Shown here: one piece after another, positions 51,715 to 60,705 of the stretch
Layout of the letters: every line of letters begins with the position of its first letter
Numbering within the stretch: position 1 is the first letter of the stretch
Assembly: GCA_003133245.1 (NCBI GenBank)
Contig: PKWM01000024.1
Coordinates: 49,107-113,106, forward strand
Origin: Rhodoferax sp.
GTDB lineage: Bacteria; Pseudomonadota; Gammaproteobacteria; Burkholderiales; Burkholderiaceae_C
Direction: 5' to 3'
DNA: 64,000 bases
Position numbers and translations under genes: made by a program
The notes under the pieces: generated by a model
Databases searched by the model: none
Told to the model about the DNA's origin: nothing
The model's input: only the letters and a program-made list of their open reading frames with translations

Positions 51715-52479
51715 TCAATGGTGCTTGTAGCCCATGCGGGCCGAGACCGCGTCGGCGGTGGCTATGACCTGCAAAGACAGATGATGCAATTTTCTCTTGG
51801 TAAGTCGCTGTACCGGACCGGCCAGACCCACGGCGGCAACAACCGTTCCGCTTATATTGCGGATCGGCGCTGCCACACCGCGCATGCCACCCTCGCTTTC
51901 TTCATCGTCGATCGCATAGCCCAGGCGGCGCACCTCATCGAATAACTCCAGCAGCGCCTTTGGATCGGTAACCGTTTTAGGCGTGCGCGCCTCCAGCGGT
52001 TCGGCCAAGACCGCCTGCACTTGTTGTGCCGAGCCGAAGGCCAACAGCACACGGCCTTCGCTGGTGCAAAAAGCCGGCTTGCGTGCGCCCAGGTAAGAAC
52101 GGGCACCGATGGTTTGTGCCCCTTCCACGTTATACATATAGACGATGGAGCCTTCAGACAATATTGCCAGGTGCACCGATTCTTGTGTCAGATCCCGCAA
52201 GGCTCTGAGCAACAGCATGCCCAGATTGGAGACGTCCATGCGCCGGCGCACCAATACGCCGAGTTTGAACAGGGAAAGTCCCAGCCGGTAGCGCCCGTTC
52301 TCCTGATTTTGTTCGAGAAAGCCTTCGGATGCCAGCGTCACCGCAAGACGATGCACGGTGCTTTTGGCCAGACCGAGCCGCTTGGCCATGCCGCTGATGC
52401 CGAGTTCAGCCTCGTCTTCGGAGAAGGTTTTGAGCAGCAACAACGCCGAAGCAACCGAAGACAAGCGGGCAGATGACAT
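51715..52479 (-). CDS. IclR-family transcriptional regulator
   Basis: Winged-HTH LGISGMAKRLGLAKSTVHRLAVTLASEGFLEQN; effector domain YAIDDEESEGGMRGVAAPIRN. Confidence 0.93.
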   Translation of the reverse strand: MSSARLSSVASALLLLKTFSEDEAELGISGMAKRLGLAKSTVHRLAVTLASEGFLEQNQENGRYRLGLSLFKLGVLVRRRMDVSNLGMLLLRALRDLTQESVHLAILSEGSIVYMYNVEGAQTIGARSYLGARKPAFCTSEGRVLLAFGSAQQVQAVLAEPLEARTPKTVTDPKALLELFDEVRRLGYAIDDEESEGGMRGVAAPIRNISGTVVAAVGLAGPVQRLTKRKLHHLSLQVIATADAVSARMGYKHH

Positions 52480-52543
52480 TTATTTTCGATTCTCGTCACG
52501 GTTGTTTTGGGGGTCAATAGGGCTTGAGAATTGTAGCAACTAT

Positions 52544-52579
52544 TTCCATTAGGCGGAACCATGTTCTTCTTAGAAGAAC
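52544..52579 (-). promoter_or_regulatory. Operator-like site C plus overlapping palindrome upstream of the IclR gene
   Basis: TTCCATTAGGCGGAACCATGTTC (52544-52566), overlapping GTTCTTC-TTA-GAAGAAC (52563-52579). Confidence 0.65.
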
Positions 52580-52589
52580 GCCTCCCACC

Positions 52590-53063
52590 TCAATAAATGC
52601 CAGGAACCCAGCGTTTGACTCGACCGAGGTAATCCCTATAGGGCTGACCGAAAAGTTGCTGTAGCTCCGCCTCGTCGCCGCGCGCGCGCCGATCGAACCA
52701 CAGCAAATGCACGGCGAAAACGACCCACGCGACGCCGGAAAACATCAGTGCCAGACCGGCGAAAAAAATCAGATGCCCAAGGTACATCGGGTTGCGCGTC
52801 AGCCGGTACGGCCCGTCGGTCACCAGGCTCACTGGCGGATTGGACAGTCCGGGCCCGCCGCCGCCGCGCTCAGTGCGCAGCAGACCGACCCAACGGTACT
52901 GTGCATAGCCCCAAATCAACAAAGGCAACGCCCAGAGATTGAGCTGCGGCCAGCCGCCGTCAATGAGAGCCTGCAGCGCCAGCAGGACGAGCGGCCAGAG
53001 GATAAACGTCCGCTTCGACGTGCTCTTGACCCAGCGACGCAATGTTCGCGGTGAATTGCTCAT
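52590..53063 (-). CDS. Isoprenylcysteine carboxyl methyltransferase-family membrane protein
   Basis: LVTDGPYRLTRNPMYLGHLIFFAGLALMF; FGQPYRDYLGRVKRWVPG. Confidence 0.85.
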   Translation of the reverse strand: MSNSPRTLRRWVKSTSKRTFILWPLVLLALQALIDGGWPQLNLWALPLLIWGYAQYRWVGLLRTERGGGGPGLSNPPVSLVTDGPYRLTRNPMYLGHLIFFAGLALMFSGVAWVVFAVHLLWFDRRARGDEAELQQLFGQPYRDYLGRVKRWVPGIY

Positions 53064-54328
53064 GAAACTCGCTCCTGTACCAGATCGCCTCCTGGCATCA
53101 ACAAAATTAAGAGATTGGCGCAGACGATGGTAGCCGCCAAAAAGTAAAAGGTGGCACCCAGGCCGTAGCGATCAGCGATCAAACCGCCGATCAACGGCGC
53201 CACCGACGAACCCAGCGATTGCGCGCCGAACAGGATGCCGATGCTGCTGCCCCCCATGTTCTTCGGCGTTGCCTCCAGCAGCCAGGCCTGCAGCACCGGA
53301 CGCAGCGCATACAGGAAAAATCCAAGCACCGCTATGAAGAAGACGAACGCAGGTGAGCGGCCCGCCAGCGCCATGAACAAAAGCACGACAGCCGTCATCG
53401 CCATGCTGGTCATGATCACGCTGCGCCGCCCGAGCCGGTCAGACAGATGGCCAGCGATAGGTGCAGCAACAAACCCGGCGGCCTGCAAGGCAAACATCGC
53501 AACCCCCATCAGGAAAGGCGAATAACCCAGCTCGCGTGCCAGAAACAGCGGCAAAAAGGTAAGTAGCGCATTCTGGGTCATCGAGCGAAAAGCGCCGCTG
53601 GTCGAGAGCAAAACCAGGCTGCGGTTGCGAAACAGTTGGCGCAGCCCTTTGGCATAGTCGGCCAGTGACTGCACTGGTGGATCCTCGCTGCTGCTCGCAA
53701 GCATTGCCCCGGCAGACGGTTTACGGCCCAGGTGCAGGGTGCCCAGAAATACCAGTAACAACAGGGACATCAACAAGCCGGGCAGCACGTTGAGCACCAC
53801 CACCTCGCGCCATGACAATATTGCCAGCAGCGAACCCACCACCAGGGGTGCGATGGCATCGCCGACATTGCCGCCCATGCCATGCATTGACAACACCAGG
53901 CCCTTGCGCGCCGGAAAGCGGCCGGCCAGCGTCGGGATCGCGGTCGGGTGCCAGAGACTGTTGCCGACGCCAACCAGCACCACGCACAGCAACAGCATCA
54001 TGTAGCTGTGCGTGAAACTCATCAACAAATAGGGAAAGCCGACCCAAAACAGCGAAACCGCCATCAGCAAACCCTTGCGCCCCACGGTATCGACCACTAT
54101 GCCAGCGGGCACGTTGGCCACCGCGCCGGCGATGTACTGGCAGGTCATGATGAACCCGATCTGGCTGAACGACAGCCCCAGTTCGTTGCCGATGATGGGC
54201 AGCAGCAGGTAAAAGGTGGCCGGGTACCAATGCGTCAAGGCGTGGCCCAACGAGATCAGCCAGACCTCCCGCAGCGAGCGACCGGTCGGACTCGCAGACC
54301 TACCTGCAGCGATGAGGCTGTAACTCAT
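53060..54328 (-). CDS. MFS transporter
   Basis: SFSQIGFIMTCQYIAGAVANVPAGIVVDTVGRKGLLMAVSLFWVGFPY; AGHLSDRLGRRSVI. Confidence 0.9.
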   Translation of the reverse strand: MSYSLIAAGRSASPTGRSLREVWLISLGHALTHWYPATFYLLLPIIGNELGLSFSQIGFIMTCQYIAGAVANVPAGIVVDTVGRKGLLMAVSLFWVGFPYLLMSFTHSYMMLLLCVVLVGVGNSLWHPTAIPTLAGRFPARKGLVLSMHGMGGNVGDAIAPLVVGSLLAILSWREVVVLNVLPGLLMSLLLLVFLGTLHLGRKPSAGAMLASSSEDPPVQSLADYAKGLRQLFRNRSLVLLSTSGAFRSMTQNALLTFLPLFLARELGYSPFLMGVAMFALQAAGFVAAPIAGHLSDRLGRRSVIMTSMAMTAVVLLFMALAGRSPAFVFFIAVLGFFLYALRPVLQAWLLEATPKNMGGSSIGILFGAQSLGSSVAPLIGGLIADRYGLGATFYFLAATIVCANLLILLMPGGDLVQERVS

Positions 54329-54364
54329 GGAGCGATTCCTTCGTGGCTTAACTGGCGTACCGGC

Positions 54365-55402
54365 TCAACGGCCGCCGCGCTTGACAATCATGTCGTCGAA
54401 CAACTTGGACCATTTCTTGTCTTCGTCGAGCGTGCGGATCGGGTCGGTGATCATGATCTTCACACCCTTCAGGGGCGACCCCACCTTGGTGTTGGTGGGG
54501 ACATAGTCCAGTGAAGTAAAAATCGGTTGCGCGTCGGTCAGCATGTACTCGTGGAACAGCAGTGCAGCGGCCGGATGCGGCGCCTTGCGCGCCACCCCCA
54601 CGGCATTGGAGCGGGCCACCGCCGGCTCCAGCGCAAACCAGTCAATCGGCGCGCCCTTGGCTTTGGCTTGCGCCGGCATGTAGTTGTAAACCGTCAGTGC
54701 CATCGGCACTTCGCCCGACACCACCATATTGGTCAGCAGCGAATGACCTTTGCGTGTCGAGACACCGTTGATGGCGACCAGGTCCCGAAAGTACTTCAAG
54801 CCCTTTTCGCCACCGCCGTTGATATCGACCACCGCAGCAAACCAGTCCTGGTTCTTGGCCTCAATGCCAAGCATGCCCTTCCATTTTGGATCGAGCAGGT
54901 CTTTGTAGGTCTTGGGTAAGTCCTGCTTCTTGATCAGCTTGGTGTTGTAGGCTTGTACCCAGACCGACAAAATTGTGGCCACCCACTCGTGATGCGCCGG
55001 GACCGAACCTGGCAGCAGGTCACGATAGACCGGAGAATCCACGCGCTGCAGTATTTTTTCGCGCGACAGCGCTTCCATCTCAGGGGTGCCGATATGCACG
55101 ACATCGACATCATTGCGGTTCGCTGCGGCTTCAGCCAGTGTGCGCTGCAACACCTTGTCGGTACCGGCGCGCCAGACGACCACCTTGATGCCGTATTTGG
55201 CCTCAAAAGGTTTCACCAGCGGTGGCACGTCTGGCTCGGCAATCGTCGTGTAGAGCGTCAGCGTACCTTCTTTTTTGGCCGTTGCAATGATTTTGTCCAG
55301 GCGGTCAGCCCCTGTATAAGTGGCCAGGGAAGTCTGTGCGAGCGCTGCGCCCGCGACTGCCAGTGCGACCGCAGCGACGGCAATTTGCAGGGATTTCTTC
55401 AT
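54365..55402 (-). CDS. ABC transporter extracellular solute-binding protein no. 3
   Basis: LDKIIATAKKEGTLTLYTTIAEPDVPPLVKPFEAKYGIKVVVWRAGTDKVLQRTLAEAA. Confidence 0.87.
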   Translation of the reverse strand: MKKSLQIAVAAVALAVAGAALAQTSLATYTGADRLDKIIATAKKEGTLTLYTTIAEPDVPPLVKPFEAKYGIKVVVWRAGTDKVLQRTLAEAAANRNDVDVVHIGTPEMEALSREKILQRVDSPVYRDLLPGSVPAHHEWVATILSVWVQAYNTKLIKKQDLPKTYKDLLDPKWKGMLGIEAKNQDWFAAVVDINGGGEKGLKYFRDLVAINGVSTRKGHSLLTNMVVSGEVPMALTVYNYMPAQAKAKGAPIDWFALEPAVARSNAVGVARKAPHPAAALLFHEYMLTDAQPIFTSLDYVPTNTKVGSPLKGVKIMITDPIRTLDEDKKWSKLFDDMIVKRGGR

Positions 55403-55423
55403 GACGTTCTCCAGGGCTTGACT

Positions 55424-56482
55424 TCACTTGCTTTTGGAAATGAATATTTCTTGGTACAGCTTGTCCCATTTGGCGTAATCGTCCAGAATTACCCCGGCGT
55501 CAATAAACTTGATCGGCAGATTGCCCAGGGGCGACTTCACCTTGGTGTTGGTCGGGACAAAATCTCGCTTCAGGAGAATGTTTTGCCCTTCTTCGCTGAG
55601 CTCATATTCGAAGAACAGAATGGCCGCGTTCGGATTGGGTGCGGCCCGCGCCACGCCAATGCCGTTGGGCCGGGCGATTGCCGTGCCAATGGAGAACCAT
55701 TTCAGCGGCGCGCCCTTGTGCCCTAACTGCTCAGCCTTGTAGTTGTAAATGGTCAATGCCAGCGGCACTTCGCCCGAGGCCACCAGTTGGGTCAGCAGCG
55801 TGTGCCCACTGCGCACCGAGATGCCATTGGCAGCCACTATATCTTTGAACAGCTTGACGACACGCGCCTCACCCATCATGCCAGCCATCCCGGCCAGCCA
55901 GTCAAAGTCTCCGGCCTCGATGCCAAGGTGGCCTTTCCAGCGCGGGTTGGTAAGGTCTTCCCAGGTCTTGGGCAAGTCTTCTTTCTTCACCAGATTGGTG
56001 TTGTAGCCCTGCACGAAGACGTTGAGCCGGGTGCCGATCCACTCGCCGTGCGGGCGTATCGCTTCGGGCATCACATCCTTCAAAACGGGGGACTTGATCT
56101 GCTGCAGAATCTTCTCACGGTGCATCGCCTCGAGCTCAGGCCCGTTGGTTTCCATCACGTCAACCGTGAAGCGCTTGGCCTGGGCTTCAGTGATGGAGCG
56201 CTGTAGCACCTTATCGGCGCTGGCGCGCCAGATGTTGACCTTGATGCCATACTTCTTTTCAAAGCCAGCCACCAGCAGCGCCATGTCGTCGGTTGGGGCC
56301 GAAGTGTAGAGATTGAGTTTGCCCTCTTTTTTGGCACCGTCAATCAGGCGCTGCATGCGATCAGGGCCGGCGTACTGGGCCAGTTCAGCCATGCTGCCCG
56401 GGGCCTGTGCCAGCACCGCCCCTGGCAGCACCGAGCTCGCCAGTACCAGCGCTGAAAGCTGGGTAAATAAACGCTTCTTCAT
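55424..56482 (-). CDS. ABC transporter extracellular solute-binding protein no. 4
   Basis: MQRLIDGAKKEGKLNLYTSAPTDDMALLVAGFEKKYGIKVNIWRASADKVLQRSITEAQ. Confidence 0.87.
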   Translation of the reverse strand: MKKRLFTQLSALVLASSVLPGAVLAQAPGSMAELAQYAGPDRMQRLIDGAKKEGKLNLYTSAPTDDMALLVAGFEKKYGIKVNIWRASADKVLQRSITEAQAKRFTVDVMETNGPELEAMHREKILQQIKSPVLKDVMPEAIRPHGEWIGTRLNVFVQGYNTNLVKKEDLPKTWEDLTNPRWKGHLGIEAGDFDWLAGMAGMMGEARVVKLFKDIVAANGISVRSGHTLLTQLVASGEVPLALTIYNYKAEQLGHKGAPLKWFSIGTAIARPNGIGVARAAPNPNAAILFFEYELSEEGQNILLKRDFVPTNTKVKSPLGNLPIKFIDAGVILDDYAKWDKLYQEIFISKSK

Positions 56483-56545
56483 GGTGAATCTCCTTAGTTA
56501 TTATTGAAGCGCAGTAAACCACGCTTACTCACCGCAAACCAGGCG

Positions 56546-56875
56546 TCAATCTCCTTCCTTCTTGACCTTCTGCCCATTGAGGAAAAGCTCGGACCAGAGG
56601 TTTTCCCATTTATCGTTTTCATCGAGGATGATGACCGGCTCGATCATCTCGAACGGGAACTTGTTGAGCTTGGTGTCCACCTGCAGGCTTGAAGGCACCC
56701 GGTTGCGATCCTTCAGCAGGGTCTGTCTTTGCAGCGACAGTATGAATAAAGGTAGATTGCCTGATTGCGTGCACTCGGGTCCTGGGACCAGGCGCCGCCG
56801 GTTGCAAGGGCGCCGAGCGACGCCACCAGTAACTGGCGGCGTCGCAGATCGGGAAGCGAATTGATTTTCAACCCG
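56546..56875 (-). pseudogene. Internally deleted solute-binding protein gene (fifth paralog)
   Basis: N-terminal export-signal-like peptide LKINSLPDLRRRQLLVASLGALATGGAWSQ and, in another frame, SBP-like C-terminus NRVPSSLQVDTKLNKFPFEMIEPVIILDENDKWENLWSELFLNGQKVKKEGD*; about 330 bp in total. Confidence 0.75.
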
Positions 56876-56881
56876 CCGCGC

Positions 56882-58102
56882 CTAGAAGCTGTGGGAAATG
56901 CCCAAGGCAAAGTCAGAGATAGCTTCGCCCGCGTTTGGCTTGTTGCTGAAATCGGCATTGCTATATTGCGCTGACGTACCGTTGGTCAGTCTGCCAACAC
57001 TGCCGAACAACGCAGTTCGTTTGCTCAGGTTATACCGGGCGGCCAGCGTCACCTTGGAGCCATTAAGACCCATTGTCGAACAGACGGCAGTGTTAACGAG
57101 GGTGCAAGACCCGGCATTCGCAGAATCGTACTGAACGGCAGTGGTCCATTGTTTAGTCCAATGGCTTTCCATTGACAGAAGGTAGGCCATGTTGTTGTAG
57201 CTACTGAAGCGGCCCGTGACGGTCGCGTTCTCGTTATAGTTCTTGCGGATCACGTCGAACTCGATCTGGTGCCCCTTGGCCACTTTGTACACCGTAGAGA
57301 ACTGGGTCGCCGTGTCGTTGGAATTGACGGCTAGATCCGTGAGGTTGGTGAGTCCTGTTGCCATGCTTCCCGAGCCACCGAAATAGTCATTATGAATTTC
57401 GTGGGCAAGCGCAAAGTACCAAGGGCCTTGGTCGTAGTGCACGCCCATCGAAACCAGATAGGGGTTGCGCGTGGCCGTCTTGGCTTCAAGCAGGGTGCCT
57501 GGGTCGCCCGGTGCGTACTGTACCCCAACAGTGAAGCCCCCCATCTCGGGCGACTCATATTGGGCAGAGTTCGCTGCACGTATGTGAAAAGTGGAGTTCT
57601 TGTTGCCGAAAGCGGCCACGCGCAGTACCGAACTCGACGACATCCAGGAGCCGCTGGAAAAACCCAGGATACCCAGGACGTCACCGTAGCTCTTGAAGAT
57701 CGTGTCCATGTTGCCCAGATGTATGGTGCCAAAGTTCCCCGTCAGTCCAACGAACGTATTGCGGCTGAACAAAGGGCTGCCATCACCTCCGGTATCCACC
57801 GGGGCCGTGCCCTCCAGCTGGAATTGCGCCTTCATGCCACCGCCCAGATCCTCTGAGCCAAGCAGGCCCCAGTTGGAATTCTTTCCCCCCATCATGCCGT
57901 TTTGGCTGGTAACCCCGTTGACCCCTGCGGCTTTCTTCGCCATCGTGGCGACCGGCGTTCCGGTAGCGGTGGCACCCGAGCCGCTTTCATCGAGCAAATA
58001 AGGGTAGAGCTTGCCGTAAATCTCCACGTTCTGAGCCAGAGCGGCAGGCGCTGCCACCGTGGCGCTGACCGCGAGGGCCAATAAGGTCAATTTTGTCTTC
58101 AT
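56882..58102 (-). CDS. Gram-negative porin (betaproteobacterial general porin family)
   Basis: MKTKLTLLALAVSATVAAPAALAQNVEIYGKLYPYL; C-terminal ISDFALGISHSF. Confidence 0.92.
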   Translation of the reverse strand: MKTKLTLLALAVSATVAAPAALAQNVEIYGKLYPYLLDESGSGATATGTPVATMAKKAAGVNGVTSQNGMMGGKNSNWGLLGSEDLGGGMKAQFQLEGTAPVDTGGDGSPLFSRNTFVGLTGNFGTIHLGNMDTIFKSYGDVLGILGFSSGSWMSSSSVLRVAAFGNKNSTFHIRAANSAQYESPEMGGFTVGVQYAPGDPGTLLEAKTATRNPYLVSMGVHYDQGPWYFALAHEIHNDYFGGSGSMATGLTNLTDLAVNSNDTATQFSTVYKVAKGHQIEFDVIRKNYNENATVTGRFSSYNNMAYLLSMESHWTKQWTTAVQYDSANAGSCTLVNTAVCSTMGLNGSKVTLAARYNLSKRTALFGSVGRLTNGTSAQYSNADFSNKPNAGEAISDFALGISHSF

Positions 58103-58181
58103 AAAGTCTCCAGTTTGTGTTGTGAAAAAAACTACTTAAAAATGGGTTGGCGTGGCCTGGGTTCCTGGTTCACGTCGGTAG

Positions 58182-58216
58182 TTCCTGCATACGGAACGAG
58201 GTGCCATATGCAGGAA
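58182..58216 (-). promoter_or_regulatory. Operator-like site D upstream of porin: two tandem boxes within a larger inverted repeat
   Basis: TTCCTGCATACGGAA (58182-58196) and TGCCATATGCAGGAA (58202-58216); outer arms TTCCTGCATA/TATGCAGGAA are a perfect inverted repeat. Confidence 0.6.
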
Positions 58217-58282
58217 TCTGTTTACACTTTAATTAGGCTTTCTAGGCCTGTCAATACAGAATTTTCCGAATATTTCTCGGAT

Positions 58283-59422
58283 TTATGCTCCGCGCAACAC
58301 TTTTACGGGCGGCAGTTCGGCAAGCTCGGCCTGGTAGGCCTCGTCCATGTGGGGCTTGAGGCCAAGCTTGGCCAGCGCCTCGGCGAAGGTTTGGCGCACC
58401 TGAGGTGATTCGTCGGCGTAATCGACCTGATGCCCGCCGACGCGCCGACTGACCCACGCCTTGGGCACACCCTGGGCGTTGCGGATCGCCACACCCTCGG
58501 CCTTGAACGCCAGGTAGCGCGCCGGTGTGGTGCCGGTGTTGAAGTGTTGGTGAAACCACATATTGGGCGGCACGATCATGGTGCCCTCTTTCCAGTCAAA
58601 GCGACGCGGCTCCTCACCCTCCGGCCCCATCAGGCTGTAACCCACGCCGCTCAAGACGATCACGTGGGCGCCCGGGCCGTGCGCATGCGCCCTTTTGTAG
58701 GTGCCCACCGGGAACTGGGAGATGTGGCTGTTCATGCTGCCCTTGGCCATGCTGAAGCGGATATGCCCGCCGCCGGCACCGCGCTCCTTGGCGGGGATGA
58801 GCGGCAGGTTGATCGCGTCGGCCACGAAATTGGTGTCGAGCAACAGGCCTTTTTGCTCGCCTTTGTTGACAAAGTAGTCGCTTTCGCCGGCGAATCGGCC
58901 TTTGAAGTCGTAGGCGGTGTTGAAAATGAAATCCGTGTCGCCGAAAGCATTGATGATGTCCGGCCCGTTGGTCACTGAAACAAAGCGGACGGCGTCTTTG
59001 CCTGAGCCGTTGAAATGCTGGTGCCAGGTGTTGAGCGGGATGGCGAAGATCGCGCCCGCCTTCCATTCAAAACTGACCTTGACGCCCGCGTCGTTCCAGA
59101 CGCTGGTGGAGCCGCGCCCGTCGAGGATATAAACCATCTCCTCGAACAATTGGCGCTGCGGCGCAAGCTGCTTGCCCGGCGGGATCTCGCAAACGTAGCA
59201 GTCGTTCGAAGTGCGCGAAGCGTCGTGATTGAGGTAAACACCGCTGCCACCGCGACGCGCCCAGGGCTTGAGCGCGATGTCGTGCAGGTTGGGCACGTAC
59301 ATGGCATCGACGATGTCCAGCCCCTCTGTGGCAATCCAGCGTGCGTAGGACGTATCTTTTTCGGTTTCGAATTTTTTAGCCGTGGTATCTGAGACCTGAG
59401 CATTCTGACTACTGTTGTTCAT
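58283..59422 (-). CDS. Bicupin domain protein (long cupin B)
   Basis: RAHAHGPGAHVIVLSGVGYSL, MWFHQHFN; paralog of 41183-42427. Confidence 0.8.
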   Translation of the reverse strand: MNNSSQNAQVSDTTAKKFETEKDTSYARWIATEGLDIVDAMYVPNLHDIALKPWARRGGSGVYLNHDASRTSNDCYVCEIPPGKQLAPQRQLFEEMVYILDGRGSTSVWNDAGVKVSFEWKAGAIFAIPLNTWHQHFNGSGKDAVRFVSVTNGPDIINAFGDTDFIFNTAYDFKGRFAGESDYFVNKGEQKGLLLDTNFVADAINLPLIPAKERGAGGGHIRFSMAKGSMNSHISQFPVGTYKRAHAHGPGAHVIVLSGVGYSLMGPEGEEPRRFDWKEGTMIVPPNMWFHQHFNTGTTPARYLAFKAEGVAIRNAQGVPKAWVSRRVGGHQVDYADESPQVRQTFAEALAKLGLKPHMDEAYQAELAELPPVKVLRGA

Positions 59423-59445
59423 TAAATTAATTTCCTTGGTTAGGT

Positions 59446-60066
59446 TTAGGCGAGTTGGGTTATCTTGTTGGGGGAGCGCAGGTAATTGGCCACGGCTGCG
59501 GCGCTCAGCACTTGGCCGGGTTGAAATTCGGGTGCATTTTCAAGTTGTTCCAGATCGTTAAGGCCACTGGCCTTGAAAATACGGTTGATCGCCGAAATCA
59601 GCCGCACCGGCTGGTCTGCTTTGGCGTTAAAGTGCTGGTGGATCGTATTGGGCGGAATGTAGATCACGTCGCCCGCCTCCCACTCGTAACGTTTTATTTC
59701 CGCCTGCGCCGTCCAGTGGTAGGTGTCGGTAATTTCAACATCGCAGTCCTGGTGCAGGTCGTAACCCTGGCCTTCAAGAACATACAGGCATTCCTCCGCC
59801 AGGTGCCGGTGCTTGCCCGAGCGGCTGCCCGGCGGAATGATTTGCATGTAAGCGTCCACTGTCTCCATGCGAGTATTCATGCCTTCGTTGAGCAGGTGCT
59901 TGAGCAGGCCCTGGCGGGCCATCTCCCAGGGCATATCCTGCGGCAACACCAACTTCTTGCGCTTGGCGTTGCGCGCCGGCGCGCTGCTTGCATCGTCGAG
60001 CAGCGCCTGATACAGATCCTGATGCGCGTCGCCCTGCAACCACGCTTTCGATTCACTCCATGCCAT
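59446..60066 (-). CDS. Cupin domain protein (short cupin B2)
   Basis: SGKHRHLAEECLYVLEGQGYDLHQD; WEAGDVIYIPPNTIHQHFNAK. Confidence 0.85.
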   Translation of the reverse strand: MAWSESKAWLQGDAHQDLYQALLDDASSAPARNAKRKKLVLPQDMPWEMARQGLLKHLLNEGMNTRMETVDAYMQIIPPGSRSGKHRHLAEECLYVLEGQGYDLHQDCDVEITDTYHWTAQAEIKRYEWEAGDVIYIPPNTIHQHFNAKADQPVRLISAINRIFKASGLNDLEQLENAPEFQPGQVLSAAAVANYLRSPNKITQLA

Positions 60067-60099
60067 TTCGTTCTCCCAATGTTGGTTTGCTGGCCGTGC

Positions 60100-60705
60100 T
60101 CAGTCGGCGTGGTTGTAGTTGCTTTCGCCTTCACGGACCTGAAAGCCTTCGCCACCGGACGCGGCAACACTGGGCCGTGGCTCGACCTGTTGCTGGAACA
60201 GCATGTTCATGAACAGATACATCGGCTTGGACTTGATAACCAGAGCGCGCGCCGGTTTGCTGTTGCTGGCATTGAAATGCTGGTGCACGCAGTTGTTGTG
60301 AACAATCGCAATGTCGCCGGCCTTCCAGTCGTAACGCACGCCGTCGTGGATCTCATAGCCTTCGCCGTCAAGGATGTAGAACGCAGCCTCATTGACGTGT
60401 CCGTGCTTCTGCGAGCGCCCGCCCGGGCCGTACTCTTCGAGGTGCAGGTGGAAGGTTTGGGTAATCCCATCCTTGGGCTCGACATAGTGCCGACTGAAGG
60501 CCTGCGGGCCATCGATAAACTTGATCTGCGAGCCCTTGCGCACCCTCGGCATCGCGCGTAACCGGTCGAGTTCTTCCTTCAGGCTGTACTGGCCCTGGAT
60601 GGCGCGCACAAAGATGCGGTCTTTCTTGCTGTGATAGTGCGACGCGTTGCCGATAGCAGCGCTCGGCGCAGGATTGGCGCCGCCCTTGTTGTTTTCAGTT
60701 TCCAT
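60100..60705 (-). CDS. Cupin domain protein (short cupin B1)
   Basis: SQKHGHVNEAAFYILDGEGYEIHDGVRYDWKAGDIAIVHNNCVHQHFNAS. Confidence 0.85.
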   Translation of the reverse strand: METENNKGGANPAPSAAIGNASHYHSKKDRIFVRAIQGQYSLKEELDRLRAMPRVRKGSQIKFIDGPQAFSRHYVEPKDGITQTFHLHLEEYGPGGRSQKHGHVNEAAFYILDGEGYEIHDGVRYDWKAGDIAIVHNNCVHQHFNASNSKPARALVIKSKPMYLFMNMLFQQQVEPRPSVAASGGEGFQVREGESNYNHAD

